From positions 186,001-250,000 of the forward strand of contig NZ_JBHTMY010000002.1 of NCBI RefSeq assembly GCF_042679565.1: 64,000 nucleotides of DNA, written 5' to 3'. Both the position numbers and the translations under genes were made by a program. Each line of letters opens with the position of its first letter. Position 1 is the stretch's first letter. Source of the stretch: Namhaeicola litoreus. GTDB taxonomy: Bacteria; Bacteroidota; Bacteroidia; Flavobacteriales; Flavobacteriaceae. Shown here in pieces: positions 8,293 through 16,826 of the stretch. The notes beneath the pieces are model-generated. The model worked only from the letters and a program-made list of their open reading frames with translations, searched no databases and was not told the origin of the DNA.

Positions 8293-9249
8293 TTATGCCT
8301 TTTTAGGCTTGTATTTAGATTTTTTAAATATTTCTTCGTTGTTGGTATTCAAAGATTCTAATAAAGTAGCATCAGTATTTTCTAAAAAACCGGAAACAAT
8401 AAGATAGCCAAACCATTTACCAATACCTCCGGGGGAATCTTGATCATTTGCCAAATAGAATTTTGAAAAGGGTGCATCAAAAATAAATCGCTCAGAAAGT
8501 TCCGTGTCATTGCTATAAATCATCTGATTTTCAATAAAATATTTCCAAATATCTCCTTCATTATCATTCAGCCAAATCATTTGCCCATCATCAAAGCCCA
8601 AAATTTCTGCAATCGGTGTTTCTGGCAAAAAAGCTTCCAATAATTTAATTCTCTTCCCTTCTTGAATCATTCTGGATACAAAACTTCTGTCGGGAGAAGG
8701 TTTTATAATTTTTTTAGCAAATTCATTACCAACATCAACAATTAAATGCTCCGGTGTATTATTTCTTTTGATGTATTTTGGAAATCCTCCATAAAAAACA
8801 TGATCTTCTCCCAAATAATGATCCAATGAAATGAGCAACAAACTATCTGTTAAAATAACTTTGTTATCTGGGTCAATATTGGTGAGAAGTGTAACAACTT
8901 TCGGACTCTTAAACTTTGGAAAATAATAGGTAATGTGCTTAAATAGAGAGGATAATTCCTTTTCTTTAACATTAAAATCTGCATATAATTTTTCTGTTTC
9001 CGCGAATAATTCCAATTCATCTCGATCTTTTCTTTTATTTAACCAAACCGAATCTTGAAATTGTGCCGGAAATAGATAGGGATATTCCATCTTCAAATCG
9101 TTTAAAGCAACATTCTGGTCGTAAAACACTTGCTCAAAGCGTTTTACTTGCATATCTACTTCAATATTGCTTATATCTACAACAGGACTTTTCTTCTGAT
9201 TACAGCCAAAAACTGCTAGCAAGACCAATAAAAACAAGAGTTTCTTCAC
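8293..9249 (-). CDS. gldB: Gliding motility lipoprotein GldB
   Basis: A 318-residue lipoprotein with a type II signal peptide (MKKLLFLLVLLAVFGC, lipid-carrying Cys16). The body has the GldB features VKRFEQVFYDQN, YLFPAQFQDSVWLNKRKD and a conserved central HYLGEDHVFYGGFPKYIKRN block. It is a component needed for gliding motility and linked to the type IX secretion machinery in flavobacteria; its exact biochemical role is not settled. It forms an operon with gldC and is transcribed divergently from nadE through a compact 70-base intergenic region holding both promoters. Confidence 0.93.
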   Translation of the reverse strand: MKKLLFLLVLLAVFGCNQKKSPVVDISNIEVDMQVKRFEQVFYDQNVALNDLKMEYPYLFPAQFQDSVWLNKRKDRDELELFAETEKLYADFNVKEKELSSLFKHITYYFPKFKSPKVVTLLTNIDPDNKVILTDSLLLISLDHYLGEDHVFYGGFPKYIKRNNTPEHLIVDVGNEFAKKIIKPSPDRSFVSRMIQEGKRIKLLEAFLPETPIAEILGFDDGQMIWLNDNEGDIWKYFIENQMIYSNDTELSERFIFDAPFSKFYLANDQDSPGGIGKWFGYLIVSGFLENTDATLLESLNTNNEEIFKKSKYKPKKA

Positions 9250-9268
9250 GTTATTCGATTAATTAATT

Positions 9269-9300
9269 CAAAAATATTTTGTTTATTTTTGCTCGACAAA
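9269..9300 (-). promoter_or_regulatory. Promoter of gldBC with -33 and -7 boxes
   Basis: On the minus strand TTTG (9297-9300) is followed after 20 bases by TATTTTTG (9269-9276), a full match to the Bacteroidetes -33/-7 pattern TTTG-N19to21-TAnnTTTG. The -7 box is 20 bases from the gldB start. Confidence 0.6.
9284..9291 (+). promoter_or_regulatory. -7 box for nadE
   Basis: TATTTTTG followed by C matches TAnnTTTG and lies 28 bases before the nadE ATG. It sits between the -33 and -7 boxes of the opposing gldB promoter, so the two polymerases must compete for the same DNA. Confidence 0.55.
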
Positions 9301-9319
9301 ACTACTAAATACTTTCATT

Positions 9320-10108
9320 ATGAACACAGAAAAGGTTGCGAATCACATCATCAATTGGTTAAAAGATTATGCTGAAAACGCAAAAGTAAAAGGTTTTGTT
9401 GTAGGGGTTTCTGGTGGAATTGATTCTGCCCTTACGTCTACTTTATGTGCAAAAACAGGTTTGCCAACACTTTGTTTGGAAATGCCAATTCATCAAGGTA
9501 TCAATCAAGTAAATCGCGCCAAAGAACATATCACGCAATTAAAAGAAAACTATAAAAATGTGTGCTCGGAATTTGTAGATCTTACACCCGTTTTCGAATC
9601 GTTCAAATCGGCAGTCCCAAAGGGCAACTCAGAAGCGAAAACTGACCTTTCTTTGGCCAATACGCGAGCGAGACTGCGCATGACTACTTTGTATTATTTT
9701 GCTGGAATTCATGGTTATTTAGTTGCAGGTACCGGAAACAAAGTGGAAGATTTTGGAGTTGGATTTTACACCAAATACGGCGATGGCGGGGTTGATATAA
9801 GTCCGATCGCGGATTTGATGAAGTCTGAAGTTTACCAATTAGCAGAATTTTTAAAAGTTCCTGTTTCTATTCAAAAAGCTCAGCCCACAGATGGTTTATT
9901 TGGCGATTCCAGAACTGATGAAGATCAGTTAGGCGCCAGTTATGACGAATTAGAATGGGCGATGAATGAGGTTGATAAAGGCAAGTTAACCAAGGATTTT
10001 GAAGGTAGAAAAAGAGAAGTATTAGAAATTTACACGAAGTTAAACAGAGCGAATCAACATAAAATGAAACCTATACCTGTTTGCGAAATTCCTGAAATAC
10101 TCAAATAA
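9320..10108 (+). CDS. nadE: NH3-dependent NAD+ synthetase
   Basis: Amidates deamido-NAD to NAD+ with ATP and ammonia, the final step of NAD synthesis. The 262-residue protein is the short form with no N-terminal glutaminase domain. It has the ATP-pyrophosphatase P-loop SGGIDS at residues 31-36, the TRARLRMTTLYYFA helix, and the GTGNKVEDFGVGFYTKYGDG block that binds substrate. It lies divergent to gldBC and convergent to dnaG with a one-base gap between stops. Together with nadK at 18.3 kb, it gives the window two steps of NAD(P) metabolism. Confidence 0.96.
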   Translation: MNTEKVANHIINWLKDYAENAKVKGFVVGVSGGIDSALTSTLCAKTGLPTLCLEMPIHQGINQVNRAKEHITQLKENYKNVCSEFVDLTPVFESFKSAVPKGNSEAKTDLSLANTRARLRMTTLYYFAGIHGYLVAGTGNKVEDFGVGFYTKYGDGGVDISPIADLMKSEVYQLAEFLKVPVSIQKAQPTDGLFGDSRTDEDQLGASYDELEWAMNEVDKGKLTKDFEGRKREVLEIYTKLNRANQHKMKPIPVCEIPEILK

Positions 10109-10109
10109 A

Positions 10110-12077
10110 TTAAATTACTCTATTTAGTTTTTCGAACAATAATTTTTTGAGGTTATTGTATTCCATGATAGTATCTAATTTTTCCATACGAAGATCAATT
10201 TCTTCATTTTCAATCTCAACTGTTTTTAATTCTTCGCCGATAGATTGAATTTTTTGCTCAATTAAAATCCTTCTCAAGTTATAAATCACATCTAACACTA
10301 ATTTATTCAAGTTCCTTTCTTTTGGCTTTACCTGAATATCTTTTCTACCCCAATCACTTAGCACATGCTTTTCATCTTCCATTAAAATATCGCTTACCGC
10401 TGAACCTAGATTTAGGTCTTCGTGCTGTGTAAAAAAATCTGAAGAAACCTCTTTGTTTTGATTGAGTTGATGAATAATTTCGAAATATATTTTTTTAAAC
10501 ACATCGTCTGTAAACTCTATTTCATCATCTTGAAGTTGGGTATAAATTTCGTATGAAACTTTGTTTTGAATGACAATTTTTTTGGGTTTACTGCCATTTT
10601 CAGGATCTAATTCATAATCGACAAAATCCACAGTTTCATTACCAAACAGAAGTAAAATCTCAATGATCTTTTTCTCTAACAAATACAACTGATCAATCTT
10701 AGGTTGCTTTTTTTTCTCCACTTTAACCCCGGTAAAAGCAGGCTGAAGCGATTGAACATCTGAAGGATTTTGTTGATTTCTTTTAAGGATTTGCGCTAAT
10801 TCGCTAAATAAAACCGCTTCAGAAATGTCCAACAAATGAGAACATTCTTGCACATACACTTCCCTTTGAATATTATCCGGAATTTTGGCAATACTCTGCA
10901 CTATATCCCTTATTAAACCCGCTTTTTTAATAGGATCATTTTGAGCTTCCTCCAGTAAAAGTGAGGTTTTGAATCTGATAAAGTCTTTAGCGTTTTCTTC
11001 TAAAAAAACTATAATTTCTTCGGTTTCTCTCTGTTTCGCAAAACTATCTGGATCTTCGCCATTTGGAAAAGTCACTACTTTAACATTGAGACCCTGCTCT
11101 AAAATAAGATCAATCCCACGAAGAGAAGCTCTAATTCCGGCAGCATCACCATCAAACAGGACGGTTACATTGGGTGTAAGTCTTTTGATCAACCTAATCT
11201 GATCAGGTGTTAAAGCAGTTCCAGAGGAGGCTACAACATTATGAATTCCCGCTTGATGTAATGAAATAACATCTGTATAACCCTCAACCAAAAAACATAA
11301 ATCTTTTTGAGCAATACTTTGCTTTGCTTGGTACAAGCCATAAAGCACCTTGCTTTTATGGTAAATATCAGATTCAGGAGAATTTACATATTTCGCAACT
11401 TTTGCATCTTTAAGAAGTGTTCTCCCTCCAAACCCTAGTACTCTACCGCTCATAGAATGAATGGGGAACATCACACGACCTTTGAATCGATCGAACTGCT
11501 TTTGCTCGTTAACAATGGTCAATCCAGTTTTTTGAAGAAAATCGAGCTTATATTTTTTTTCTAAGGCGTAATCTGTAAAAGCTGACCATTCATCTAAAGA
11601 ATAGCCCAACTCATATTTTTTAATCGTTTCTGCCGTAAAACCCCTTTCCCTAAAATAACTAAGACCAATCGCTTTCCCTTTTTGAGTTTCAAGCAGATTT
11701 TTATGAAAATAATTTTTGGCAAATTCACTTAGCAAATACATACTTTCACGTTCATCAGCTTGCGCTTTTTGCTCATCTGTTTGAACAGTTTCTTCAATCT
11801 CAATTTGATACTTCTTGGCCAAAAAACGAATGGCTTCCGGGTATGTATAATGCTCGTGCTCCATCAAAAAAGTAACTGCATTACCTCCTTTGCCGGAACT
11901 AAAATCTTTCCAGATTTGTTTTACAGGCGATACCATAAACGAAGGAGTTTTTTCGTCAACAAAAGGACTAAGACCCTTATAATTGCTTCCGGATTTTTTG
12001 AGGTTGACAAAATCGCCAATAACCTCTTCTACCCTAGCAATTTCAAAAACTTTATCGATGGTATTTCTTGAAATCAT
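10110..12077 (-). CDS. dnaG: DNA primase with degenerate zinc ribbon
   Basis: Synthesises RNA primers for replication forks. The 655-residue protein has the DnaG order: N-terminal zinc-ribbon region (about 30-95), TOPRIM catalytic core (FLVEGYTDVISLHQAGIHNV and VTVLFDGDAAGIRASLRGID near 260-335), and a long helicase-interaction C-terminus. In the zinc ribbon all four ligands of the CHC2 family are replaced: Ser37, Val40, Asp58 and Ser61 occupy the places of C, H, C and C (GLSPFVDEKTPSF and WKDFSSGKGG). The surrounding sequence is otherwise well kept, so the fold probably persists without zinc. I believe this loss is shared by many Flavobacteriia. The start ATG at 12077 begins a normal MISRNTIDKV primase N-terminus. 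Confidence 0.96.
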   Translation of the reverse strand: MISRNTIDKVFEIARVEEVIGDFVNLKKSGSNYKGLSPFVDEKTPSFMVSPVKQIWKDFSSGKGGNAVTFLMEHEHYTYPEAIRFLAKKYQIEIEETVQTDEQKAQADERESMYLLSEFAKNYFHKNLLETQKGKAIGLSYFRERGFTAETIKKYELGYSLDEWSAFTDYALEKKYKLDFLQKTGLTIVNEQKQFDRFKGRVMFPIHSMSGRVLGFGGRTLLKDAKVAKYVNSPESDIYHKSKVLYGLYQAKQSIAQKDLCFLVEGYTDVISLHQAGIHNVVASSGTALTPDQIRLIKRLTPNVTVLFDGDAAGIRASLRGIDLILEQGLNVKVVTFPNGEDPDSFAKQRETEEIIVFLEENAKDFIRFKTSLLLEEAQNDPIKKAGLIRDIVQSIAKIPDNIQREVYVQECSHLLDISEAVLFSELAQILKRNQQNPSDVQSLQPAFTGVKVEKKKQPKIDQLYLLEKKIIEILLLFGNETVDFVDYELDPENGSKPKKIVIQNKVSYEIYTQLQDDEIEFTDDVFKKIYFEIIHQLNQNKEVSSDFFTQHEDLNLGSAVSDILMEDEKHVLSDWGRKDIQVKPKERNLNKLVLDVIYNLRRILIEQKIQSIGEELKTVEIENEEIDLRMEKLDTIMEYNNLKKLLFEKLNRVI

Positions 12078-12111
12078 GGAATAATAAAACTGAAAGATAA
12101 AGATAAAAAAA

Positions 12112-12133
12112 ACACCGTCTTACGAGACGGTGT
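12112..12133 (-). terminator. Intrinsic terminator of clpX
   Basis: A perfect 9-base stem, ACACCGTCT - TACG - AGACGGTGT, starts 9 bases after the clpX stop on the minus strand and is followed by a minus-strand T run (the plus-strand AAAAAAAA at about 12104-12112). Confidence 0.85.
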
Positions 12134-12141
12134 CATGTTTT

Positions 12142-13380
12142 TTAAGAGGCCGCTTTCAATTTTTTAAGCGTATTCACATTTAATTTCTCCTGAGCATAAG
12201 ACTTTGTAACTCTTAATTTCGTTTCGTCAGAACCAGGAAGTTCGAACATGGCATCTGTCAAAATTTCTTCACACAAAGACCGTAAACCTCTCGCACCGAG
12301 CTTATATTCTAATGCTTTATCTACAATATAATCCAAGGCTTTCTCATCAATAGTAAAATCGATACCATCAATTTCAAACAACTTTTTATACTGTTTTACC
12401 AATGCATTTTTCGGATCTGTAAGGATAGATCTCAAAGTGTCTCTATCTAATGATTTCATATAAGTGAGCACAGGCAATCTTCCGATGATTTCAGGTATCA
12501 AGCCAAAAGATTTTAAATCTGAAGGCAGTACATACTGCAAAATATCGTGATTATCTACGTCATCACCAGCTTTCGAAGCACCATAGCCAACGGCTTGCAT
12601 ATTGAGACGTTTGCTGATGAGTTTATCGATACCGCTAAAGGCACCACCTGCCACAAACAAAATATTTTTTGTGTCTACTTCTACAAATTTCTGATCGGGA
12701 TGTTTTCTTCCACCTTTGGGTGGAACATTAACCACCGTACCCTCTAATAATTTTAAAAGGGCCTGCTGTACACCTTCCCCGGAAACGTCACGTGTGATGC
12801 TAGGGTTATCACCTTTGCGTGCAATTTTATCTATTTCATCAATAAAAACAATTCCTTTCTCTGCCTTATCCACATTATAATCAGCCGCTTGTAACAAACG
12901 AGTCAAAATTGTTTCTACATCCTCACCGACATATCCAGCTTCGGTTAAAACCGTTGCGTCAACTATGGCAAATGGCACGTCTAACATTTTTGCTATCGTT
13001 CTTGCAATAAGGGTTTTACCGGTACCCGTTTCTCCTACCAACACAATATTGCTTTTCTCAATTTCAACATCCTCTGTTTTGCCAACTTTTTGCTTTAACC
13101 TTTTGTAATGGTTATAAACAGCTACAGACATTACTTTTTTCGCCTGATCTTGTCCAATAATATATTGATCTAAAAAGTCTTTAATTTCTGAGGGCTTCTT
13201 GATAACAAAATCTGCACCTGATTTATCTTTTTTCGACTCGGCAATTTCTTCTAAGACGATCCCGTGAGCCTGCTCTATACATCTATCACAAATATGCGCA
13301 TCGATACCTGCGATGAGCAAATTTGTTTCATCTTTTTTTCGCTTACAAAACGAACATTCCAGCTCTTCTTTTTTAGCCAT
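12142..13380 (-). CDS. clpX: ATP-dependent Clp protease ATPase subunit ClpX
   Basis: AAA+ unfoldase that feeds substrates into ClpP. The 412-residue protein has the N-terminal zinc-binding domain with CSFCKRK and CDRC (four Cys, residues 9-33), Walker A GETGTGKT near 116, Walker B IVFIDEIDKIARKG, and the pore/RKH-type and IGF-type loops expected of ClpX. It lies 5 bases downstream of clpP on the same strand and ends in a strong terminator, so clpP-clpX form a protease operon. All key residues look intact. Confidence 0.97.
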   Translation of the reverse strand: MAKKEELECSFCKRKKDETNLLIAGIDAHICDRCIEQAHGIVLEEIAESKKDKSGADFVIKKPSEIKDFLDQYIIGQDQAKKVMSVAVYNHYKRLKQKVGKTEDVEIEKSNIVLVGETGTGKTLIARTIAKMLDVPFAIVDATVLTEAGYVGEDVETILTRLLQAADYNVDKAEKGIVFIDEIDKIARKGDNPSITRDVSGEGVQQALLKLLEGTVVNVPPKGGRKHPDQKFVEVDTKNILFVAGGAFSGIDKLISKRLNMQAVGYGASKAGDDVDNHDILQYVLPSDLKSFGLIPEIIGRLPVLTYMKSLDRDTLRSILTDPKNALVKQYKKLFEIDGIDFTIDEKALDYIVDKALEYKLGARGLRSLCEEILTDAMFELPGSDETKLRVTKSYAQEKLNVNTLKKLKAAS

Positions 13381-13385
13381 AATTT

Positions 13386-14048
13386 TTATTTGTTCCTAGT
13401 CAAAATTTCATCAATCATACCATACTCTTTAGCTTCCTCTGAGGTCATCCAGTAATCTCTGTCTGAATCCTTTTCAATTTTTTCAAAGGTTTGCCCACTG
13501 TGATGCGCGATGATATCATATAACTCCTTCTTCAATTTTAATGTTTCTTTTAAGGTAATTTCCATATCAGAAACCTGTCCTTGCGTTCCACTCATAGGTT
13601 GGTGAATCATGATACGCGAATGTTTTAAGGCAGATCTCTTGCCCTTAGTTCCGGCACACATCAAAACTGCACCCATAGAAGCTGCCATACCTGTACAAAT
13701 TGTTGCTACTTCAGGTTTAATAAACTGCATGGTGTCATAAATTCCCAAACCTGCATAAACTCCACCACCAGGTGAATTGATATAAATTGAAATGTCTTTA
13801 GATGAATCTACACTTTCTAAAAAAAGCAATTGTGCCTGAATGATATTCGCGACTTGGTCATTAATTCCTGTTCCCAAAAAGATAATTCTATCCATCATCA
13901 ATCTTGAAAAAACATCCATTTGAGCCACATTCAATTGTCTTTCTTCAATGATATAGGGGGTAACATTGGTGATCATATTATCAACATATAAACTATTGAT
14001 CCCTCTGTCTTTTATTGCGTATTCTTTAAATTCTTTACCGAAATCCAT
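13386..14048 (-). CDS. clpP: ATP-dependent Clp protease proteolytic subunit ClpP
   Basis: Barrel-shaped serine protease partner of ClpX. The 220-residue protein has the catalytic triad Ser124 (GMAASMGAVLM), His149 (SRIMIHQPMSG) and Asp198 (SDRDYWM). The N-terminal 30 residues (MDFGKEFKEY...) are a longer lead than in E. coli ClpP and may be a propeptide. It is the first gene of clpP-clpX, downstream of tig on the same strand with a terminator-like hairpin between, so clpPX probably has its own start as well. Confidence 0.97.
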   Translation of the reverse strand: MDFGKEFKEYAIKDRGINSLYVDNMITNVTPYIIEERQLNVAQMDVFSRLMMDRIIFLGTGINDQVANIIQAQLLFLESVDSSKDISIYINSPGGGVYAGLGIYDTMQFIKPEVATICTGMAASMGAVLMCAGTKGKRSALKHSRIMIHQPMSGTQGQVSDMEITLKETLKLKKELYDIIAHHSGQTFEKIEKDSDRDYWMTSEEAKEYGMIDEILTRNK

Positions 14049-14136
14049 ATTTAAAACTTTACTTTTAGATTGTAAATATACTTAAAATGACCTAAAATAA
14101 GCCTGTTTATTAAATGCCTTAAACTTCTTTAGACAA

Positions 14137-14169
14137 AAATACCTCAGAGATAAAATCTATGAGGTATTT
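14137..14169 (-). terminator. Intrinsic terminator of tig
   Basis: A perfect 10-base stem, AAATACCTCA / TGAGGTATTT, with a short inner AGA/TCT pairing in the loop, lies 22 bases past the tig stop. A T run follows on both strands, so it could stop transcription in either direction. Confidence 0.8.
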
Positions 14170-14190
14170 ATTTTGTGCCAACTCTTTTAT

Positions 14191-15513
14191 TTATTTGTAA
14201 ACTTCTTTGATAAAATCTTCAAAGTTTACCTCTGTTACATCTAAATTAACGTTTTCTCTGAAAAAGTTTAAGAGCTTTTCATTCATCAATTGTTCTGATA
14301 ATCTTTTTGCTTCTTGTTGATTTCCAAGTACCCGATTTGCGATATCATCCAATTCACTTTCTTCTGGATTCATCTGACCGTATTGTGCCATTTGCGTTTT
14401 GATAAACCCTTTGGTATAGTCCTTTAAATCATCATAGGAAATTTGGATCCCATTGTCTTTACTCAATTTATTTTCGATCAATTGGTAACGTAAACCCTTT
14501 TCAGATTTTTGGTATTCCTCTTTAGCTTCCTCATCACTAAGTGATTTTTCACCTGCAACAGCCAACCATTTTTGAAGAAACTCTACAGGTAATTCAAATT
14601 TGGTGTTTTCAATTAGGCTTTCAGTAACCGCATTCAACATATGTTGATCAGCCTGCTGCTTAAATTGATTTTCAGCGTCTTCTTTTAATTTGGCTCTAAA
14701 TTCTGCTTCGTCTTTTACATTTCCTTCTCCAAAAACTTTATCAAAAAGCTCTTGATTCAAATCAGCTAATTCAGTTTTAGAAATTTCATCAATCGTTGCT
14801 TTAAGAGGAACATCAAGACCGTGCGCGTCATCGTGAGTAACACCTAAAACTTTAATTAAGTTATGGTCATCTTCAAAAAGACCTTTTGATTTCAATTCTA
14901 CCACTTCACCAACTTTCTTCCCTAAAAATTTCTTGGCATTTGCTTTTCCTTTAAAGTCATCTAATTTTAGAGTAGATTTTTTGTTGATTTCTTTCTCTTC
15001 ATTTTCAAAAGTTACGGTAACATTATCTCCCTCTTCAACACTGTCTTTTTGAATAATTTTTCCGTATTGCTCTCTTATTCTTATGATCTGATCATCGATC
15101 ATTTTGTCATCTGCGATGATTTTATATACTTTAATCGCCTTCTTTGGCTTTAAATTCACTTCAAATTCAGGAGCTAGACCTAATTCAAATTCAAATGAAA
15201 AATCATCTGCATCCCATGAAAAATCTTCTTTTATTTTTGGAAGAGGATTTCCTAATACATCTAATTTTTCTTCTACTAAATAATTACCTAAAGCATCTTG
15301 AAGCAATTTATTCACTTCATCTATCATAACAGATTTACCGTATTGCTTTTTTACCAAGCTCATTGGCACATGACCTTTTCTAAAGCCGGGAATATTTGCT
15401 TTAATTCTATAGTCTTTTAAAACATTCTCAACTTTATCCTTATAATCATCAGCTGTAATATCTATGCGAACAATAGAATTCAGTTGATCGATGTCTTCTT
15501 TTGTAATATTCAT
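14191..15513 (-). CDS. tig: Trigger factor
   Basis: Ribosome-bound chaperone with peptidyl-prolyl isomerase activity that meets nascent chains at the exit tunnel. The 440-residue protein shows the ribosome-binding signature IPGFRKG (about residues 40-46), followed by the conserved helix VPMSLVKKQYGKSVMIDEVN, a middle PPIase-like part and a long charged helical C-terminal chaperone domain. The PPIase region looks diverged from E. coli, which is common in Bacteroidetes. It precedes clpPX on the same strand, the usual tig-clpP-clpX order. Confidence 0.95.
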   Translation of the reverse strand: MNITKEDIDQLNSIVRIDITADDYKDKVENVLKDYRIKANIPGFRKGHVPMSLVKKQYGKSVMIDEVNKLLQDALGNYLVEEKLDVLGNPLPKIKEDFSWDADDFSFEFELGLAPEFEVNLKPKKAIKVYKIIADDKMIDDQIIRIREQYGKIIQKDSVEEGDNVTVTFENEEKEINKKSTLKLDDFKGKANAKKFLGKKVGEVVELKSKGLFEDDHNLIKVLGVTHDDAHGLDVPLKATIDEISKTELADLNQELFDKVFGEGNVKDEAEFRAKLKEDAENQFKQQADQHMLNAVTESLIENTKFELPVEFLQKWLAVAGEKSLSDEEAKEEYQKSEKGLRYQLIENKLSKDNGIQISYDDLKDYTKGFIKTQMAQYGQMNPEESELDDIANRVLGNQQEAKRLSEQLMNEKLLNFFRENVNLDVTEVNFEDFIKEVYK

Positions 15514-15547
15514 TTTACGTTTATTTACTATTTTGATTTTGAGGCTG

Positions 15548-15555
15548 CAAAATTA
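15548..15555 (-). promoter_or_regulatory. -7 box for tig
   Basis: The minus strand reads TAATTTTG followed by C, matching TAnnTTTG, 34 bases upstream of the tig ATG. No clear -33 box is seen. Confidence 0.5.
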
Positions 15556-15597
15556 TGAAATAAACCTCATTTAACCATATTATTGAAGTGAAATAAT

Positions 15598-15636
15598 AAA
15601 AAAGTTCCGTTAACAGATTGTTAAAGAAACTTTTTA
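15598..15636 (-). terminator. Hairpin downstream of the small membrane protein gene
   Basis: A two-part inverted repeat: outer AAAAAGTT / AACTTTTT and inner TTAACA - GAT - TGTTAA. It lies about 45 bases past the stop of the gene at 15682-16023 and before tig; the minus strand after it is T-rich. It is probably an imperfect terminator separating that operon from tig. Confidence 0.5.
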
Positions 15637-15681
15637 TAGCGAATTATATGTCAGCGAGTTAGGTCTTTTTAAACTAGAAAC

Positions 15682-16023
15682 TTACTTTTCTATGAGTTTA
15701 TAAAGCAACGATTGAGTAAATGAGAGCAAAATACTAAAGAGCATCGCCCACCAAAAGCCATCTACTTGAAATCCATCAATAAGCTTTGACGCAATCATAA
15801 TAATTACAGCATTGATAACCAATAAAAATAAGCCCAAAGTAATAATAGTAATGGGCAGTGTAAGCACCACTAACAATGGCTTCAAAAAGCCGTATAACAA
15901 GCTTAAAACAATAGCTAAAATTAAGGCTGTAGTTAAACTATCTACGGTAATGTGCGGTTTTAAAATATATTCCAGAATAAGTACCGCCAAAGCACTGAGT
16001 AAAAATTTCAAAATGAGTTTCAT
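15682..16023 (-). CDS. Small four-helix membrane protein (PF04020-type, 'phage holin family')
   Basis: A 113-residue, very hydrophobic protein with about four membrane helices (near residues 2-20, 28-48, 52-80 and 90-108). The pattern LTLPITIITLGLFLLVINAV is characteristic of the PF04020 family, usually named membrane protein of unknown function or 'phage holin family'. The name is misleading here, since no phage genes are nearby. The role is not known. It lies 35 bases downstream of the hydrolase gene on the same strand and is likely in its operon. Confidence 0.85.
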   Translation of the reverse strand: MKLILKFLLSALAVLILEYILKPHITVDSLTTALILAIVLSLLYGFLKPLLVVLTLPITIITLGLFLLVINAVIIMIASKLIDGFQVDGFWWAMLFSILLSFTQSLLYKLIEK

Positions 16024-16058
16024 AGGTTTTGGTTTTATAAATTAATTGTTGAATTTAC

Positions 16059-16826
16059 TCAATTTCTCAAATAATCCATCGTTAGTTTATAAAATTCTGT
16101 TGGGTTCTCAGCGTGCAGCCAATGTCCGGCATTTCTAACGGTCTCAATTTTAGCCAAAGGAAAATGATGCTTGATGAGAATTTCATCCTCTAAAGTTATG
16201 TAATCAGAATTTTCTCCCCGGACAAAAAGTGCTGGTTTATTGTAAACTGTATGATCGGCCAAAGGTTTTCCTACTTCTTCAATATGTTCAACAATTGATT
16301 CCAGATTAAACCTGAAATGATAGGTTCCGTCTTCCCTTCTATTTACGTTTTTTAGCAAAAACTGACGAATTCCGAAATCAGAAATATATTCTTTTAGTAC
16401 ATCTTCCACTTCAGTCCTTTGCTTAACCTTTGAAAAATCCACTGCCTGCAAGGCTTTTGTAATGATTTGATGATGAGGCGCATAATATCTTGGAGAGATA
16501 TCTGCAACAATCAATTTTTTTACCACCTCTTCAAAATGAGTACTAAAGAACATCGCTGTTTTTCCTCCCATACTGTGACCTAACAAATTGACATTTTCAA
16601 GTTCATGAAATGCAATATACTTTCTTAAATCTGTCGCCATTAATTCATAAGAAAAACCATCAGAATGAAAACTTCTGCCATGATTTCTCTGATCTATTAA
16701 ATGCACTTGAAAATCTTCAGCATATTTATTAGCTAATGTTTTCCAATTATCTCCCATACCAAATAATCCGTGTAAGATAATAAGCGGCTCTCCTTCTCCT
16801 AATACATTTCCATGTAATACGTTCAT
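16059..16826 (-). CDS. Alpha/beta-fold hydrolase (YbfF-like esterase)
   Basis: A 255-residue cytoplasmic alpha/beta hydrolase. The nucleophile elbow is GHSMGG (in NLLGHSMGGKTAMFFS, about residue 84), preceded by the oxyanion-hole region LHGLFGMGDNW and the DQRNHGRS segment; the late NAGHWLHAENP gives the catalytic His. This order and the HGLFGMGDNW start fit the YbfF type of small-ester hydrolase. It overlaps the end of pdxJ by four bases, so the two are translated together, although no pathway link is known. The substrate cannot be read from sequence. Confidence 0.9.
   Translation of the reverse strand: MNVLHGNVLGEGEPLIILHGLFGMGDNWKTLANKYAEDFQVHLIDQRNHGRSFHSDGFSYELMATDLRKYIAFHELENVNLLGHSMGGKTAMFFSTHFEEVVKKLIVADISPRYYAPHHQIITKALQAVDFSKVKQRTEVEDVLKEYISDFGIRQFLLKNVNRREDGTYHFRFNLESIVEHIEEVGKPLADHTVYNKPALFVRGENSDYITLEDEILIKHHFPLAKIETVRNAGHWLHAENPTEFYKLTMDYLRN

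Noticed and set aside
15682..16023. 'Phage holin' family membrane protein as a sign of a prophage
   Set aside because: The family name is historical; no lysin, capsid, integrase or other phage gene lies nearby and the neighbours are housekeeping genes.
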